A stretch of 64,000 nt of DNA from Hyphomicrobiales bacterium (GTDB taxonomy: Bacteria; Pseudomonadota; Alphaproteobacteria; Rhizobiales; Rhizobiaceae), in assembly GCA_900466475.1 (NCBI GenBank), contig UBMI01000003.1, forward strand, positions 310,001-374,000. Reading direction: 5' to 3'. Of the stretch, positions 26,017 through 35,085 are shown in pieces. Positions within the stretch are counted from its first letter, which is position 1, and each line of letters starts with the position of its first letter. The notes under the pieces are model-generated. The model was not told the origin of the DNA. It saw only the letters and a list, made by a program, of their open reading frames with translations, and did no database searches. Position numbers and translations under genes: made by a program.

Positions 26017-26559
26017 TTAATGGTGATTGGGCTGGGTCATGATCCCTGCGTAGCGAACTGCGATCAACGCCATGAGGCTTGCGACCGCAAAGCTGTTGAG
26101 ATTGAGAAGAATGGTCAGATCCGGATCGCTCCACACATGCAGCGGCTGACCGAGGCCATAGCGAGATAAAACGAAGGCCAGGAACACGAAGACGGCCATG
26201 CTGCGTTGCCACCATATTTCCTCGGCGCGAAATGAGAGAGCTGCCAGCATGATGCAAGGGGCCAGAAAAAGCTGCGTGCCGGAGCCGGTACCAAAAAGCT
26301 TTGTCTCAAAGAGCGTATCGAGCGTGGCGACCAGCGGCAGCGCGATCCGGGCGGCCAGAGGTGCAAGGTGGGCCATGAAGGCAATGATGATGAACAGCGG
26401 GGCGGCAAGCAGGGTGGCCAGCGCTGCCGTCGTGCCATTGCCGACCAGATACCAGACGTAGAGCGGATAGAAGGGTTTGTTTATCAAGATAACCCACACG
26501 ATCGCCACAGTCGCCTGTGTCTGCGGGTCGAGATGGCGCCGCTCGTTTTTGGCCGTCAT
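26017..26559 (-). CDS. Polytopic membrane protein in lipid-modification operon
   Basis: 180-aa integral membrane protein with about five helices (ATVAIVWVILINKPFYPLYVWYLV, ALATLLAAPLFIIIAFMAHLAP, LFLAPCIMLAALSF, SMAVFVFLAFVLSRYGL, FAVASLMALIAVRYAGI). No family recognised. Its ATG (26559) overlaps the stop of the upstream methyltransferase, so the pair is translationally coupled; the context suggests a role with membrane lipids. Confidence 0.8.
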   Translation of the reverse strand: MTAKNERRHLDPQTQATVAIVWVILINKPFYPLYVWYLVGNGTTAALATLLAAPLFIIIAFMAHLAPLAARIALPLVATLDTLFETKLFGTGSGTQLFLAPCIMLAALSFRAEEIWWQRSMAVFVFLAFVLSRYGLGQPLHVWSDPDLTILLNLNSFAVASLMALIAVRYAGIMTQPNHH

Positions 26560-27599
26560 GCAAAATACTCGGTCGAAGCCGGGGACAGGAGATAGTGGCC
26601 GACCCCCCAGACATTGCCGTTCTCGTGACCGAATAGGCCCGCGGTCGCGAGGAAAAACAGTCGCCAGCGGCGCTGCCAGAGCGAAGCGTCCTTGCCATAG
26701 ACCTCGCGCAAGATTGGCTGGATGCGATCGATTCTTTCATCAAAGGAGTTGAGCCAGTCGAGCGCCGTGCGGCGGTAATGCGAACCCGACCAGCGCCACT
26801 CCTTCTCCACCTTGAAGAGACTGGCGAACTTGTGGGGCAGGTCATGCGCCGGCATAATGCCGCCAGTAAAAAAATGAAGTGCAATCCAGTCGGCCGGATC
26901 GCCATGGTCGAAGCGATATGAGCGATCCTTGTGCGTAAAGACGTGCAGAAAAAGCTTCCCGTCCGACTTTAGCCAGGCTCGTACGCGCTCCAAAAGCACG
27001 CTCCAGTTGGACATGTGCTCGAACATTTCTACCGAGATGACGCGATCGAAACGCTCATCCGTGGCAAAATGGTTCATATCGGCAGTGATGACTGTGAGAT
27101 TGGTGAAACCGTATCTAGCTGCGACATCCAGAATATAGGCGCGCTGTGACGCGGAGTTGGACACCGACGTGATCCGGGAGTTGGGGAATTGCTGGGCAAG
27201 GTAAAGCGAAAGCGAACCCCAGCCACAACCAAGTTCAAGAATGTTCATGCCGTCCTCGATCGCGGCGTGCTCCACCGTTTCGGAGAGGGCATAAGTCTCT
27301 GCTTCCTCGAGCGTCGCGGTCGACGTCGGATAGAGACAGCAGGAATATTTGCGCTGCGGCCCGAGCACCAAGGCGAAGAACTCCGGCGGCACTTCATAAT
27401 GCTGGCGATTGGCTTCGTGGGGATGAGCCGCGGCGGGAAAATGCATCATCGTGTCGACGAAAGCCTGTTCATCCGAAGCCGGGCTGGCAGCGAGCTTTCG
27501 CCTGGTGCGGCTGCAGAGGAAATCGATGCCGGCAAGCGTCATGCCATCGCTCAACGGCGTGCGCTCAGCGGTATTTATGGCAAAAGCCAACATGTTCAT
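26556..27599 (-). CDS. Cfa-like SAM-dependent fatty-acyl methyltransferase
   Basis: 347-aa protein of the cyclopropane-fatty-acyl-phospholipid synthase superfamily. Seen: HYEVPPEFFALVLGPQRKYSCCLYP, the SAM-binding motif NILELGCGWGSLSLYLAQQFP, RVISVEMFEHMSNW and LHVFTHKDRSYRF. It lacks the N-terminal lipid-binding region of classical Cfa, so it is a paralogue that may methylate acyl chains without ring closure. ATG 27599 overlaps the DUF1295 stop in ATGA and has GGAGAACTGCC upstream. The upstream in-frame extension to 27872 is not family-like. Confidence 0.9.
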   Translation of the reverse strand: MNMLAFAINTAERTPLSDGMTLAGIDFLCSRTRRKLAASPASDEQAFVDTMMHFPAAAHPHEANRQHYEVPPEFFALVLGPQRKYSCCLYPTSTATLEEAETYALSETVEHAAIEDGMNILELGCGWGSLSLYLAQQFPNSRITSVSNSASQRAYILDVAARYGFTNLTVITADMNHFATDERFDRVISVEMFEHMSNWSVLLERVRAWLKSDGKLFLHVFTHKDRSYRFDHGDPADWIALHFFTGGIMPAHDLPHKFASLFKVEKEWRWSGSHYRRTALDWLNSFDERIDRIQPILREVYGKDASLWQRRWRLFFLATAGLFGHENGNVWGVGHYLLSPASTEYFA

Positions 27600-28381
27600 G
27601 GCAGTTCTCCGTTTCGACGGGGTCCCGGAAAGAACGCGTTGACGCGCCTCTGAAGGATGCGGAACTTGTCTCCGCGCGTTCGCAGCATGTGGTCTTCGAG
27701 CGGCGGGATTCCCGAAACATGCACCAGGAGCCAGTACATCAGCGCCGGCGCCAGCAGCGAGGCAAATGTCGATACGGACGAGCTCAAGGATAGAAGTGGC
27801 CAGGCGCACCAGAAGAGCCATTCGAAGAAATAGTTGGGATGGCGCGAGTAGCGCCACAACCCGATTTCGCAAGTCTCGGTCTTGGCCGCAGGGGTCCGAC
27901 GAAATTGGGCGAGCTGGCGATCGGCGATTGTCTCTCCGACCAACGCAACGACGGCGATAAGGATTGCCACGACATCCACCGCGCGCGCGAAGGGCGCGTC
28001 ATTGGTTGCAGCCATATGGACGGCCAAGACAAGGATGAAGGCGGCGAGCGCCTGGATTTGTAGAAACAGAAACAGCCTCCAGGCGGCGGTCTCACCCCAT
28101 TCCTGGATTAACCTGGCGTAGCGCGGATCTTCTTGGCCGCCACGGGTCCGCGCGCCGATATGACAGGCAAGCCTTGCCGCCCAGGCGCCTATCAGTGCCA
28201 GCACCGTCATGCGCCGCCAAAAATCTCCGTCGGCTATGAGCACGGCAGCAATGCCGCCAGACCCGACCGCAAGTGACCAGACCGTGTCGATCCAGCCGCT
28301 CAGGCCCGTGACGCGCTGCACGCCCCAGGCGGCGGCCATGGCAAGCGATAGGCAGACTGCGATGGTGAGGAAAACCTCCAT
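27596..28381 (-). CDS. DUF1295 family membrane protein
   Basis: 261-aa polytopic protein of the DUF1295 / steroid 5-alpha-reductase-like family, inner membrane. Seen: several helices and the hallmark C-terminal motif GLWRYSRHPNYFFEWLFWCAW. Such proteins are commonly encoded with Cfa-like methyltransferases and FAD oxidoreductases and are inferred to act on unsaturated acyl chains or steroids with NAD(P)H. GGAAGGACGGAC precedes ATG 28381. First gene of the minus-strand operon, divergent from the FAD oxidoreductase. Confidence 0.9.
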   Translation of the reverse strand: MEVFLTIAVCLSLAMAAAWGVQRVTGLSGWIDTVWSLAVGSGGIAAVLIADGDFWRRMTVLALIGAWAARLACHIGARTRGGQEDPRYARLIQEWGETAAWRLFLFLQIQALAAFILVLAVHMAATNDAPFARAVDVVAILIAVVALVGETIADRQLAQFRRTPAAKTETCEIGLWRYSRHPNYFFEWLFWCAWPLLSLSSSVSTFASLLAPALMYWLLVHVSGIPPLEDHMLRTRGDKFRILQRRVNAFFPGPRRNGELP

Positions 28382-28544
28382 GTCCGTCCTTCCACTATCG
28401 TTTAACTTCGCAGTCGTCATCTACGGTCTGCGCGGGTCAGCGGTTTTCGTCATTTCTGAAGAAATAATTTCGCCGATCACGAACCGAGCCGAGCGAGCTT
28501 TCGTACCTGCCTTGCGGAGCAGAAGGCGTCGACGAGAGGAATTG
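28382..28544. promoter_or_regulatory. Divergent promoter region of the lipid-modification cluster
   Basis: 163 bp between DUF1295 (minus) and the FAD oxidoreductase (plus). A minus-strand TGATC at 28479-28475 resembles the -35 of RpoE-ChrR promoters, but the bases 18 downstream read GAAAT instead of TAA, so I rate it weak. Confidence 0.35.
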
Positions 28545-29930
28545 ATGACATTTTATCAGCGGGTCCCGGGCGAACGGCGCCTGAACATCGCAATCGTGGG
28601 CAGCGGGATTTCCGGGCTTTCCGCCGCATGGCTACTTTCGCACCGCCACGAGGTCACTGTGTATGAGGCGGCCGATCGGATCGGCGGGCACAGCAATACG
28701 GTGGAATTCGAAAGCGCGAGCGGGCCCGTCGTGGTTGATACCGGCTTCATTGTCTACAACGAACTGACATATCCTAACCTGACGGCACTCTTCCATATGC
28801 TGCAGGTGCCCACGGCCGCGTCCAACATGTCTTTTGCGGTCTCGATGGACAACGGCGCGTTCGAATATTCCGGGGGGACCGGGTTGGGGCTGCTTGCGCA
28901 ACCGATCAACGCGGTTAGCCTGCGCTTCTGGTCAATGATGCGCGATCTTCTACGCTTTTACCGCAACGCGCCGCGCGATCTGGCGACGATGGACGGCATC
29001 TCGCTCGAGCAGTATCTCGACTTAAACGGCTATGGCCGCGCATTCCGCTATGATCACCTTTACCCGATGGCGTCCGCCATCTGGTCGACGCCGACCATGG
29101 ATGTCGCGGCCTATCCCGCCGCCGGTTTCGTGAAATTCAGCTGTAACCACGGCCTGCTCAGATTGTGGAACCGACCGACCTGGCGCACGGTGGAAGGGGG
29201 AAGCCGTGAATATGTCAGTCGCATGAGCCAACGCTTCTCCGACAAGATCCGGATCTCGACACCGGTTACGGTCATTCGTCGCGAGGAGGGGCGGGTTATA
29301 GTTCATGATGGTTCCGGTCAGCAGCAGGCATTTGATGATGTGGTCGTGGCTACGCATGCCGATCAGGCGCTTCGCATGCTTGCCGATGCCAGCGATGAAG
29401 AGCGGCGCGTCCTCGGCGCTTTCCGTTATTCGCGCAACGAGGCTGTGCTTCATGGCGATACTGGGCTGATGCCGAAACGGCGCGCCGCCTGGTCGAGCTG
29501 GAACTATGTCGTCGACCGTCGAACGGACGGGTGCGACGAGGCGCAAAAGCCCTCGATTACCTATTGGATGAACAAGCTGCAGCCCCTCGGCACCGCGCCA
29601 CCGACATTCGTCACCTTGAACCCGCAACGCGAGCCACGTCCGGATAGCATCCTTCGTCGCGAAGTCTGCGACCATCCCGTCTTCAACCTTGAAACCGAGC
29701 AGGCGCAACAGGAATTATGGTCGCTGCAGGGAAAGCGCAACACGTGGTTCTGCGGAGCCCATTTCGGCGCGGGCTTCCACGAGGACGGCCTTCAAGCGGG
29801 GCTGGCCGTGGCGGAAGAGCTCGGCGGATTGCGGCGACCCTGGCAGGTGGCGCAGGAAAGCGCGCGCATCGTGCGCAAGCCCCTGACCCGACCGGCAGAG
29901 CGCCCCGTCGAGCTGGAGGTGCTGGCATGA
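28545..29930 (+). CDS. FAD-dependent amine-oxidase-like oxidoreductase
   Basis: 461-aa flavoprotein of the NAD(P)/FAD amine-oxidase/desaturase fold. Seen: the dinucleotide-binding motif IAIVGSGISGLSAAWLLSHRHEVTVYEAADRIGGHSNTVEF at residues 14-54, VVDTGFIVYNELTYPNL, and the C-terminal FAD contact WFCGAHFGAGFHEDGLQAGL. This family sits next to Cfa-like methyltransferases; in Rhodobacter the equivalent gene is in the singlet-oxygen (RpoE/ChrR) regulon and the set has been tied to unusual methylated/furan fatty acids. GAGAGGAATTG precedes ATG 28545. Confidence 0.92.
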   Translation: MTFYQRVPGERRLNIAIVGSGISGLSAAWLLSHRHEVTVYEAADRIGGHSNTVEFESASGPVVVDTGFIVYNELTYPNLTALFHMLQVPTAASNMSFAVSMDNGAFEYSGGTGLGLLAQPINAVSLRFWSMMRDLLRFYRNAPRDLATMDGISLEQYLDLNGYGRAFRYDHLYPMASAIWSTPTMDVAAYPAAGFVKFSCNHGLLRLWNRPTWRTVEGGSREYVSRMSQRFSDKIRISTPVTVIRREEGRVIVHDGSGQQQAFDDVVVATHADQALRMLADASDEERRVLGAFRYSRNEAVLHGDTGLMPKRRAAWSSWNYVVDRRTDGCDEAQKPSITYWMNKLQPLGTAPPTFVTLNPQREPRPDSILRREVCDHPVFNLETEQAQQELWSLQGKRNTWFCGAHFGAGFHEDGLQAGLAVAEELGGLRRPWQVAQESARIVRKPLTRPAERPVELEVLA

Positions 29931-30181
29931 GGACAAAAGCTTGGCCGGCCGTCCTCGGCCAGATGTTGACATTGCAGCGGACGTCAAAGACGCGGCGGCC
30001 CGTGAACATATCATGCGCGCTAACTCGCGACATCAGTGTGGGGACGTCGGCGATCCGGGTGGCGCGCGTCCGCAGCCTGTCCGGCCGCCGCCGCCTGCCG
30101 ATCACGCGTGGCTCGTTCCTGCGCCCAACGCCCAACAAATCATGCTTGAGCGGGAGGACGGCAAGCCATGAGCCAGCCTGA
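29927..30181 (+). CDS. Possible coupled ORF, unidentified (84 aa)
   Basis: An ATG overlapping the stop of the FAD oxidoreductase (ATGA) opens an 84-codon frame that runs 14 bp into the next gene. It is Arg/Ser-rich with no recognisable domain. In related clusters a DUF1365 gene of about 250 codons normally occupies this place; no DUF1365 motif is visible in any frame, so this may be scar sequence rather than a gene. Confidence 0.25.
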   Translation: MRTKAWPAVLGQMLTLQRTSKTRRPVNISCALTRDISVGTSAIRVARVRSLSGRRRLPITRGSFLRPTPNKSCLSGRTASHEPA

Positions 30182-31400
30182 CGATTCCCTTGGCGTTCCA
30201 CTCGCTCCTTCCGGCAACACAAAGAAGCTTAGCCCTGGCGGCCGTCTCGTAGCGCGGCTTATTTCGGAGATGAGTTTTGGCCGGCTGCGGATCGTGCTTC
30301 CGAATGGCACTGTCATCGAAAAAGTCGGACCTGAACAGGGGCCGGATGCGATGCTCATCATGCGGCGATGGCGGATGTTATATCATCTGCTCACGGCCGG
30401 CGATGTCGGCTTTGCGGCGGGTTACCTTGACGAGGACTGGACGACACCGGACCTGACCGCGTTGATCGGCCTGGCGGCGAGGAATAGCGACGCGCTTTCG
30501 CGCGCGATCAACGGCAACATCCTGATGCGGCTATTCAATCGGATCGGCCATCGGTTCAATGCCAACACGCGCAGGGGAAGTCGCCGCAATATCGAAGCGC
30601 ATTACGATCTCGGCAACGACTTCTATCGGGAGTGGCTCGACAGCATGATGCTTTATTCCTCGGCGATTTTCGACGACACGACGCCCACACTGGAAGCCGC
30701 CCAGCAGATGCGGCTTTCGCGCATCCGCGAGAAACTTGCTCTTCGAGGTGGCGAACGCGTTCTCGAGATCGGCTGCGGGTGGGGCGCCCTTGCCGCTGAT
30801 CTCGCCACGCATTCTAACGCGCAGGTGGTCGGTTTGACGCTCTCGCCCGCGCAACTTCGGTGGGCACAAGAGGTAGCCGTGGCGAGCGGCAGGGGCCAGC
30901 AAATCGATCTGCGGCTGCAGGACTACCGCGACACGGACGGACAGTTCGATCGCATCGTGTCGATTGAAATGTTCGAGGCAGTCGGGGAAGCATATTGGCC
31001 GAGCTACTTCGAGACCCTTCGTCGATGCCTGGCGCCGCAGGGCCGTGCGGTTCTGCAGATCATTTCCATTGAGGACAAGCGTTTCAGAAGCTATCGCAGC
31101 AGCATCGACTTTATCCAGAAATATATATTCCCAGGGGGATTCCTGCCGTCCGAGCCAGCGCTCGTCGCTGCGATCACCTCGTCCGGGCTCAAGCTACAAG
31201 AGGTAGACCACTTCGGGAAATCGTATGCAAGAACGCTGCGGGAGTGGCGCAAGCGGTTTCATGCCCGCTGGCCCGCCATCGCAACCCTTGGCTTCGATGA
31301 GCGCTTCAAGCGGTTGTGGCACTATTACCTCTGTTACTGCGAGGCAGGTTTCGAAGAGGGCAGTATCAATGTTGGGCTCTATACCATCAAGCATTCATAG
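30168..31400 (+). CDS. cfa: Cyclopropane-fatty-acyl-phospholipid synthase family protein
   Basis: 410-aa SAM-dependent methyltransferase of the full-length Cfa type, acting on unsaturated acyl chains in membrane phospholipids. Seen: an N-terminal lipid-binding region (about residues 20-110), NIEAHYDLGNDFYREWLDSMMLYSSAIF, the SAM motif VLEIGCGWGALAADLATH, SIEMFEAVGEAYWPSYFETL and the catalytic-region block YIFPGGFLPS. It complements the shorter paralogue at 26556. GAGGACGGC precedes ATG 30168. The gene symbol reflects family membership, not proven product. Confidence 0.9.
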   Translation: MSQPDDSLGVPLAPSGNTKKLSPGGRLVARLISEMSFGRLRIVLPNGTVIEKVGPEQGPDAMLIMRRWRMLYHLLTAGDVGFAAGYLDEDWTTPDLTALIGLAARNSDALSRAINGNILMRLFNRIGHRFNANTRRGSRRNIEAHYDLGNDFYREWLDSMMLYSSAIFDDTTPTLEAAQQMRLSRIREKLALRGGERVLEIGCGWGALAADLATHSNAQVVGLTLSPAQLRWAQEVAVASGRGQQIDLRLQDYRDTDGQFDRIVSIEMFEAVGEAYWPSYFETLRRCLAPQGRAVLQIISIEDKRFRSYRSSIDFIQKYIFPGGFLPSEPALVAAITSSGLKLQEVDHFGKSYARTLREWRKRFHARWPAIATLGFDERFKRLWHYYLCYCEAGFEEGSINVGLYTIKHS

Positions 31401-31424
31401 GTCGCGCAACCAAGGAGAGCAAAG

Positions 31425-31796
31425 ATGACACCAATGATCCCGGCGGCCATGGCTGTCAACCTTTGTTTGTACGGCATGGCAAATGCCACCGATATCGAAG
31501 GTCGGTGGGCGCGAGGCGACGGGAATGCCAGCGTAAGGATCGCGCCGTGTGGCTCCGATCTCTGCGCAATCAACACGTGGATAAAGCCAGGGACTCCCAA
31601 GGAAAAACAGGGCGACAAGCTGGTCATGACCATCAAGAGGGGCACGAGCGGGGTCTATTCCGGCACAGCTTTTGATCCACAGCGTGACCTAACCTACAGC
31701 CTGACGGTAACGGTCGATGGAGACAAGATGGTCACGAAGGGATGCATCATTGCCGGCCTCCTGTGCAAGGGCGTGGAATGGGCGCGGATTAAGTGA
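31425..31796 (+). CDS. DUF2147 secreted protein
   Basis: 123-aa protein with a short hydrophobic leader (MIPAAMAVNLCLYGMANA) and the DUF2147 pattern: IEGRWARGDGNASVRIAPCGSDLCAINTWIKPG and a final GCIIAGLLCKGVEWARI. Probably periplasmic; family function unknown. AAGGAGAGCAAAG gives a strong start at 31425. It follows cfa by 24 bp, so it closes the plus-strand operon. Confidence 0.88.
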   Translation: MTPMIPAAMAVNLCLYGMANATDIEGRWARGDGNASVRIAPCGSDLCAINTWIKPGTPKEKQGDKLVMTIKRGTSGVYSGTAFDPQRDLTYSLTVTVDGDKMVTKGCIIAGLLCKGVEWARIK

Positions 31797-32369
31797 GGAT
31801 TGACGCTCATGCTCGCTTCGAAGCCGGTCGGGCAGGGCGGGATCGCACAGTTTGAGGTTAGGGTGTCGAAGGTTGGCAAACACCCGCCGCGCGATCCCGC
31901 TCCGACAACTTCAGAAACGCATAATTGTTCCTACCTACTGCCTAAGGCAGGCCAGGCGTCTCTTTGCGGACGTTAACCACGTAGAAACGTTGATTCATCG
32001 TGGCGCATTTATTGCGGGAACTTTACCTCGCCGCCGGGCTTCATACGCGGGCCGTGCAGCCGGGGGACTGAAGCCCTGACCCCACTAAAGTCGGCTGTAC
32101 GGTCCACCCTCGTATGATGATCCGGGCTAGTACGGGAACCCGCCAGGATATGCAATGCATAGCCTGATCCTCTCAAAGTCTCTCGCCCAGTTTCACGCGC
32201 GAATTGGTCCCTGGCGCATCTCGCAAATGCTATCGGCCGCGCGGCCTGCTCTTGCCGCGAGCGCTTTGAAGCGCAGCCTGTCTAGGAGCTCAAGTTCCCC
32301 GATGAAGGTGGCCATCCCGCCGGCTGCCAGCTAGGTCGCGAACGACTTGTTGGGCCAACGGGCCGCCGT
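31797..32369. other. Gap without a convincing gene
   Basis: About 570 bases between DUF2147 and the SyrB-like gene. Frames on both strands lack domains and start signals; GGAAC occurs twice (near 32018 and 32132) but without a matching -10. Confidence 0.35.
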
Positions 32370-32933
32370 CTAAATCCGGAGAGAACGCTCCACATGTTCG
32401 GCACCGAACCGCTTCAGCATCGATCTCAGCTCGGCATTTTCCTGACGAAACTTGACGATCATCAGCCTCTTCAACCGGCGGTTCTCCTCCTCGAGCGCGT
32501 TAAGATCGTCCTCGCCGTTATCGTGGACAAAGCCTTCGAGGCGTCCCCCGACTACGCGCTCCGGGAAAGAGGCGCGATTGTCAGGCTTGGAAGAACGAAC
32601 AGGCTTAATTGCTATTGGCGGATTGTCATGCGCCGCGGTCGTATCGATGGCCGGAAGCTCATGGTCCAGTCCTTGCGGGGCTAAATTATGCTCGGTCAGG
32701 ATCGTTCCGGTCGGAACACAAGGCTCCATCGAGGACGTACTCGCTAAGCCGGGAACCACAGCATTGGCAATAGGTTCCGCGTCTGCCCCGTCGATATCAG
32801 GCAAGACGCCATCAGTTTCGATCTGCAGCGCAACGGCCCGCAGATCGAGGTTGCCCCAAATGGATGGAGATCGAACTTGGGCCTGCCGCCGATTCTTGTA
32901 TTCGACGACGAAGTTGCGCTGTGTTGTTCTCAT
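32370..32933 (-). CDS. SyrB-like protein with C-terminal coiled coil
   Basis: 187-aa protein starting MRTTQRNFVVEYKNRRQAQ, an N-terminus I associate with rhizobial SyrB-related proteins (SIWGNLDL follows). A disordered middle leads to a C-terminal coiled coil LEEENRRLKRLMIVKFRQENAELRSMLKRFG. The same heptad block ends the neighbouring SyrB-like protein at 33015, so the two may form mixed dimers. SyrB is described as a repressor of syrM in Sinorhizobium, but the biochemical role of the family is poorly defined. Confidence 0.65.
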   Translation of the reverse strand: MRTTQRNFVVEYKNRRQAQVRSPSIWGNLDLRAVALQIETDGVLPDIDGADAEPIANAVVPGLASTSSMEPCVPTGTILTEHNLAPQGLDHELPAIDTTAAHDNPPIAIKPVRSSKPDNRASFPERVVGGRLEGFVHDNGEDDLNALEEENRRLKRLMIVKFRQENAELRSMLKRFGAEHVERSLRI

Positions 32934-33014
32934 CGTTCCCCAGCTTCACATCAATTGATCGAGCGCAGTGCCCACTGCCTCGTTAGTGAAGTCATCTCAA
33001 ACATGAAGCCTTGG

Positions 33015-33461
33015 CTAGTTCATACCTAGCCGCTTGCGCAGCGAGGTATTTTCGTCGCGAAGTTTTTCGGCGAGCAACTTCCGCAGCCTGCGATTTTCTT
33101 CCTCGAGCTGGGCAAATTCAGCGAGTTCGTCGTCCAACGTGGCAGTGTTCGCGGACGCTCCGGGAGGCGCTACAGCAAGGGCTTTCTTCCACGTGTAGTA
33201 GGTCTGGTCGGATATCGCCACGGCCTTCACGGCATCCTTCAATGTTTCGCCACCGGCAATGGCAGCTTCAACTTGATTGATTTTCCCGCGCTTCTCGTCA
33301 TCACTCAATCCGCGCGCCTTGGGCTTTGCCGTCTTTTGAATGGTCGAGTCAGCCTTTGCCGCCGTTGGTTTCTTAGACCTCGACCGCTTGCCGCGAGCGG
33401 ACCCCGCTTCAGTCTTTGTTGTGATGTTATCAGACGGTGCAAGGAGTTCTTCGTCGGCCAT
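33015..33461 (-). CDS. SyrB-family regulator
   Basis: 148-aa protein: Lys/Arg/Ala-rich N-terminus (EAGSARGKRSRSKKPTAAKAD), a transposase-like helix-turn-helix (DEKRGKINQVEAAIAGGETLKDAVKAVAISDQTYYTWKKAL, about residues 55-95) and a C-terminal coiled coil LEEENRRLRKLLAEKLRDENTSLRKRLGMN. The architecture matches SyrB/SyrB2 of rhizobia, and the HTH resembles IS3-type OrfA, from which the family may derive. Same strand as the next SyrB-like gene, 81 bp apart. Confidence 0.85.
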   Translation of the reverse strand: MADEELLAPSDNITTKTEAGSARGKRSRSKKPTAAKADSTIQKTAKPKARGLSDDEKRGKINQVEAAIAGGETLKDAVKAVAISDQTYYTWKKALAVAPPGASANTATLDDELAEFAQLEEENRRLRKLLAEKLRDENTSLRKRLGMN

Positions 33462-33625
33462 CGATGATCCTCATGTTGTTCCACGCGTTTTCGACCAGGT
33501 CGGGGCTGGAGTCAACGTCGCGGCATCGAAAACCCCAATGAGCCCGCCTCCACCGAAGGAGTGCGGCAGACAGATTGCCAGCGGCCTGAACTTCTTGTGG
33601 TCGATCGGAGCTTCGAAATTGGACG

Positions 33626-33937
33626 TCAATTGCACTGTTGGGAAGACCGGCCAGGTTGAGGTCGCTCCAGTTCATGATGCACGACCGTTAGAGCGGTAAT
33701 TCCGGCCTCATTGGCAGCAAGCAAGAAGATTTCACGAAATTGATCTGGGGAAATTTCTCCGGTAATCGCGTCGACGCAGGCTTTCACGGCAGCGACATAC
33801 TCCTCGCCGTCATCAGACGGCCAATCTTTCATGAGGAGATGGGCTGCATCCCCCAGCGTCCGCACAACCCTTCGCGTTGCTGTACCGTGCCGAACAATGC
33901 CGATCGGCGTAAATGTCGATGACGTGTCCCAGGACAT
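33626..33937 (-). CDS. DUF982 domain protein
   Basis: About 103 aa with the DUF982 pattern common in rhizobia: FTPIGIVRHGTATRRVVRTLGDAAHLLMKDWPSDDGEEYVAAVKACVDAITGEISPDQFREIFLLAANEAGI. Small cytoplasmic protein of unknown function, usually present in many copies on plasmids. ATG 33937 is preferred over 33946 by content. Confidence 0.85.
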   Translation of the reverse strand: MSWDTSSTFTPIGIVRHGTATRRVVRTLGDAAHLLMKDWPSDDGEEYVAAVKACVDAITGEISPDQFREIFLLAANEAGITALTVVHHELERPQPGRSSQQCN

Positions 33938-34315
33938 GGCCCTCAACCCAAAGGCATTAAATTCCGTGCAACATACGCGCGAATTATTTAATTTAAAATT
34001 GAATATTTCTGCAGAACCAACCTTCGTTGAAGCTGTGCGTCACAAAAGCAAGGGCGCTCAACGACCATGCGTCGGAGCGCCCTAAGCTGCGATCAACCGT
34101 TGTTGCGACGTGGACGAAGGCAGCGATAACGAGATGCGAGGATTCGTAGTTGAATGCAACCGGAGGCGTTCAATCTGGTATCGCGCGACTGTGCATATCA
34201 CCGCTATCCGAAAAGGTATTGTGGCGGATCAAATTGAGCGCGCTCCTTTTACCTCGCCTGGCTTGTTAATTGTTTGTGAACGACAATCCATGCGGGCAGA
34301 ACGCCCTGAGAGGCA
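33938..34315. other. AT-richer gap without a convincing gene
   Basis: About 380 bases, more AT-rich than the surroundings (runs such as ttatttaatttaaaattgaat near 33985). No gene signal seen; possibly recently acquired DNA. Confidence 0.35.
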
Positions 34316-34615
34316 TCATGACGATCCCGTTGGTTTCAGGAATCTATCGCAGTACGTCATGACAAGTATTTTGACTAAAGCTGTTATGGCATTACGCGAG
34401 GTGACGAGATAACGGTTGTCCTTCAGGAAGGTCTCGATAAGGTTGATAGCGTCGTCAGGTAGTTTAGCCAGCGGCTGCTGTAAATGCCGATCGACGGACG
34501 ACGACCATTGGGCGAGACCCTTCCGACGGTAGATCTTACCGGACCGCAGGTGCTTTTTTAGTTCCTGTAACTTCGTCCTGTGATAGCTCCGGAACTCAGA
34601 AGTGGCTGGTTCCAT
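34316..34615 (-). CDS. Hypothetical protein (99 aa), doubtful
   Basis: Frame starting MEPATSEFRSYHRTKLQELKKHL and ending in a hydrophobic helix (NAITALVKILVMTYC). Basic, helical, in AT-rich DNA unlike its neighbours. No clear ribosome binding site and no family recognised. Confidence 0.35.
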   Translation of the reverse strand: MEPATSEFRSYHRTKLQELKKHLRSGKIYRRKGLAQWSSSVDRHLQQPLAKLPDDAINLIETFLKDNRYLVTSRNAITALVKILVMTYCDRFLKPTGSS

Positions 34616-34686
34616 AATACTTGTTATGCGATCAACAACTTATAGTTGCGGTTTCCGAGATTTCTCGTCCACGCGGCGAATTTTAT

Positions 34687-35085
34687 TTAGCTCAGCAGAA
34701 GCGTTTGCCGACCCTGAAGCTTAAGCAGATCAATCGCTTTTCGGTCGAATGACACGAAGGTCTCCCCGCCAAGCCACGCTCCTTCATGAGCGATGACGCC
34801 ATCGGCGAAATCGCCGCCGGCTTCAAGGACAGCCAGACCCGCTTCGACGGCAGGCCTGTCCATCGACACCTTCGCCGTGACCAGAAGATCGCGAATTGTC
34901 TGAGCGATATCGTCTTTGGACAGCTTCGCGCCGCGCCGCAAGATCCAGACCAGCTCGCAAAGACTTGGCAATGAAACAGTGATTAGTGTGGCTTCCTCAA
35001 GAAGCTTTGCAGCTGCCTTGCCTTGCTGCGGATCGTCCTGCAGAACCGCCCGCGCCAGGACATTTGTATCGGCCGCGATTTTCAC
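34687..35085 (-). CDS. PIN-domain toxin (VapC-like)
   Basis: 132-aa PIN-domain ribonuclease, toxin of a type II toxin-antitoxin pair. Seen: ADTNVLARAVLQDDP with Asp6, LPSLCELVWILRRG with the conserved Glu, GGDFADGVIAHEG with the second Asp pair, and FVSFDRKAIDLLK with the last Asp; all four acidic positions of the active site are present. VapC enzymes cut tRNA or rRNA loops. Its start overlaps the antitoxin stop by four bases (ATGA). Confidence 0.92.
   Translation of the reverse strand: MKIAADTNVLARAVLQDDPQQGKAAAKLLEEATLITVSLPSLCELVWILRRGAKLSKDDIAQTIRDLLVTAKVSMDRPAVEAGLAVLEAGGDFADGVIAHEGAWLGGETFVSFDRKAIDLLKLQGRQTLLLS

Noticed and set aside
28475..28479. TGATC in the divergent lipid-cluster promoter region
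   Set aside because: The expected TAA 18 bp downstream is GAAAT; not enough to call an RpoE promoter.
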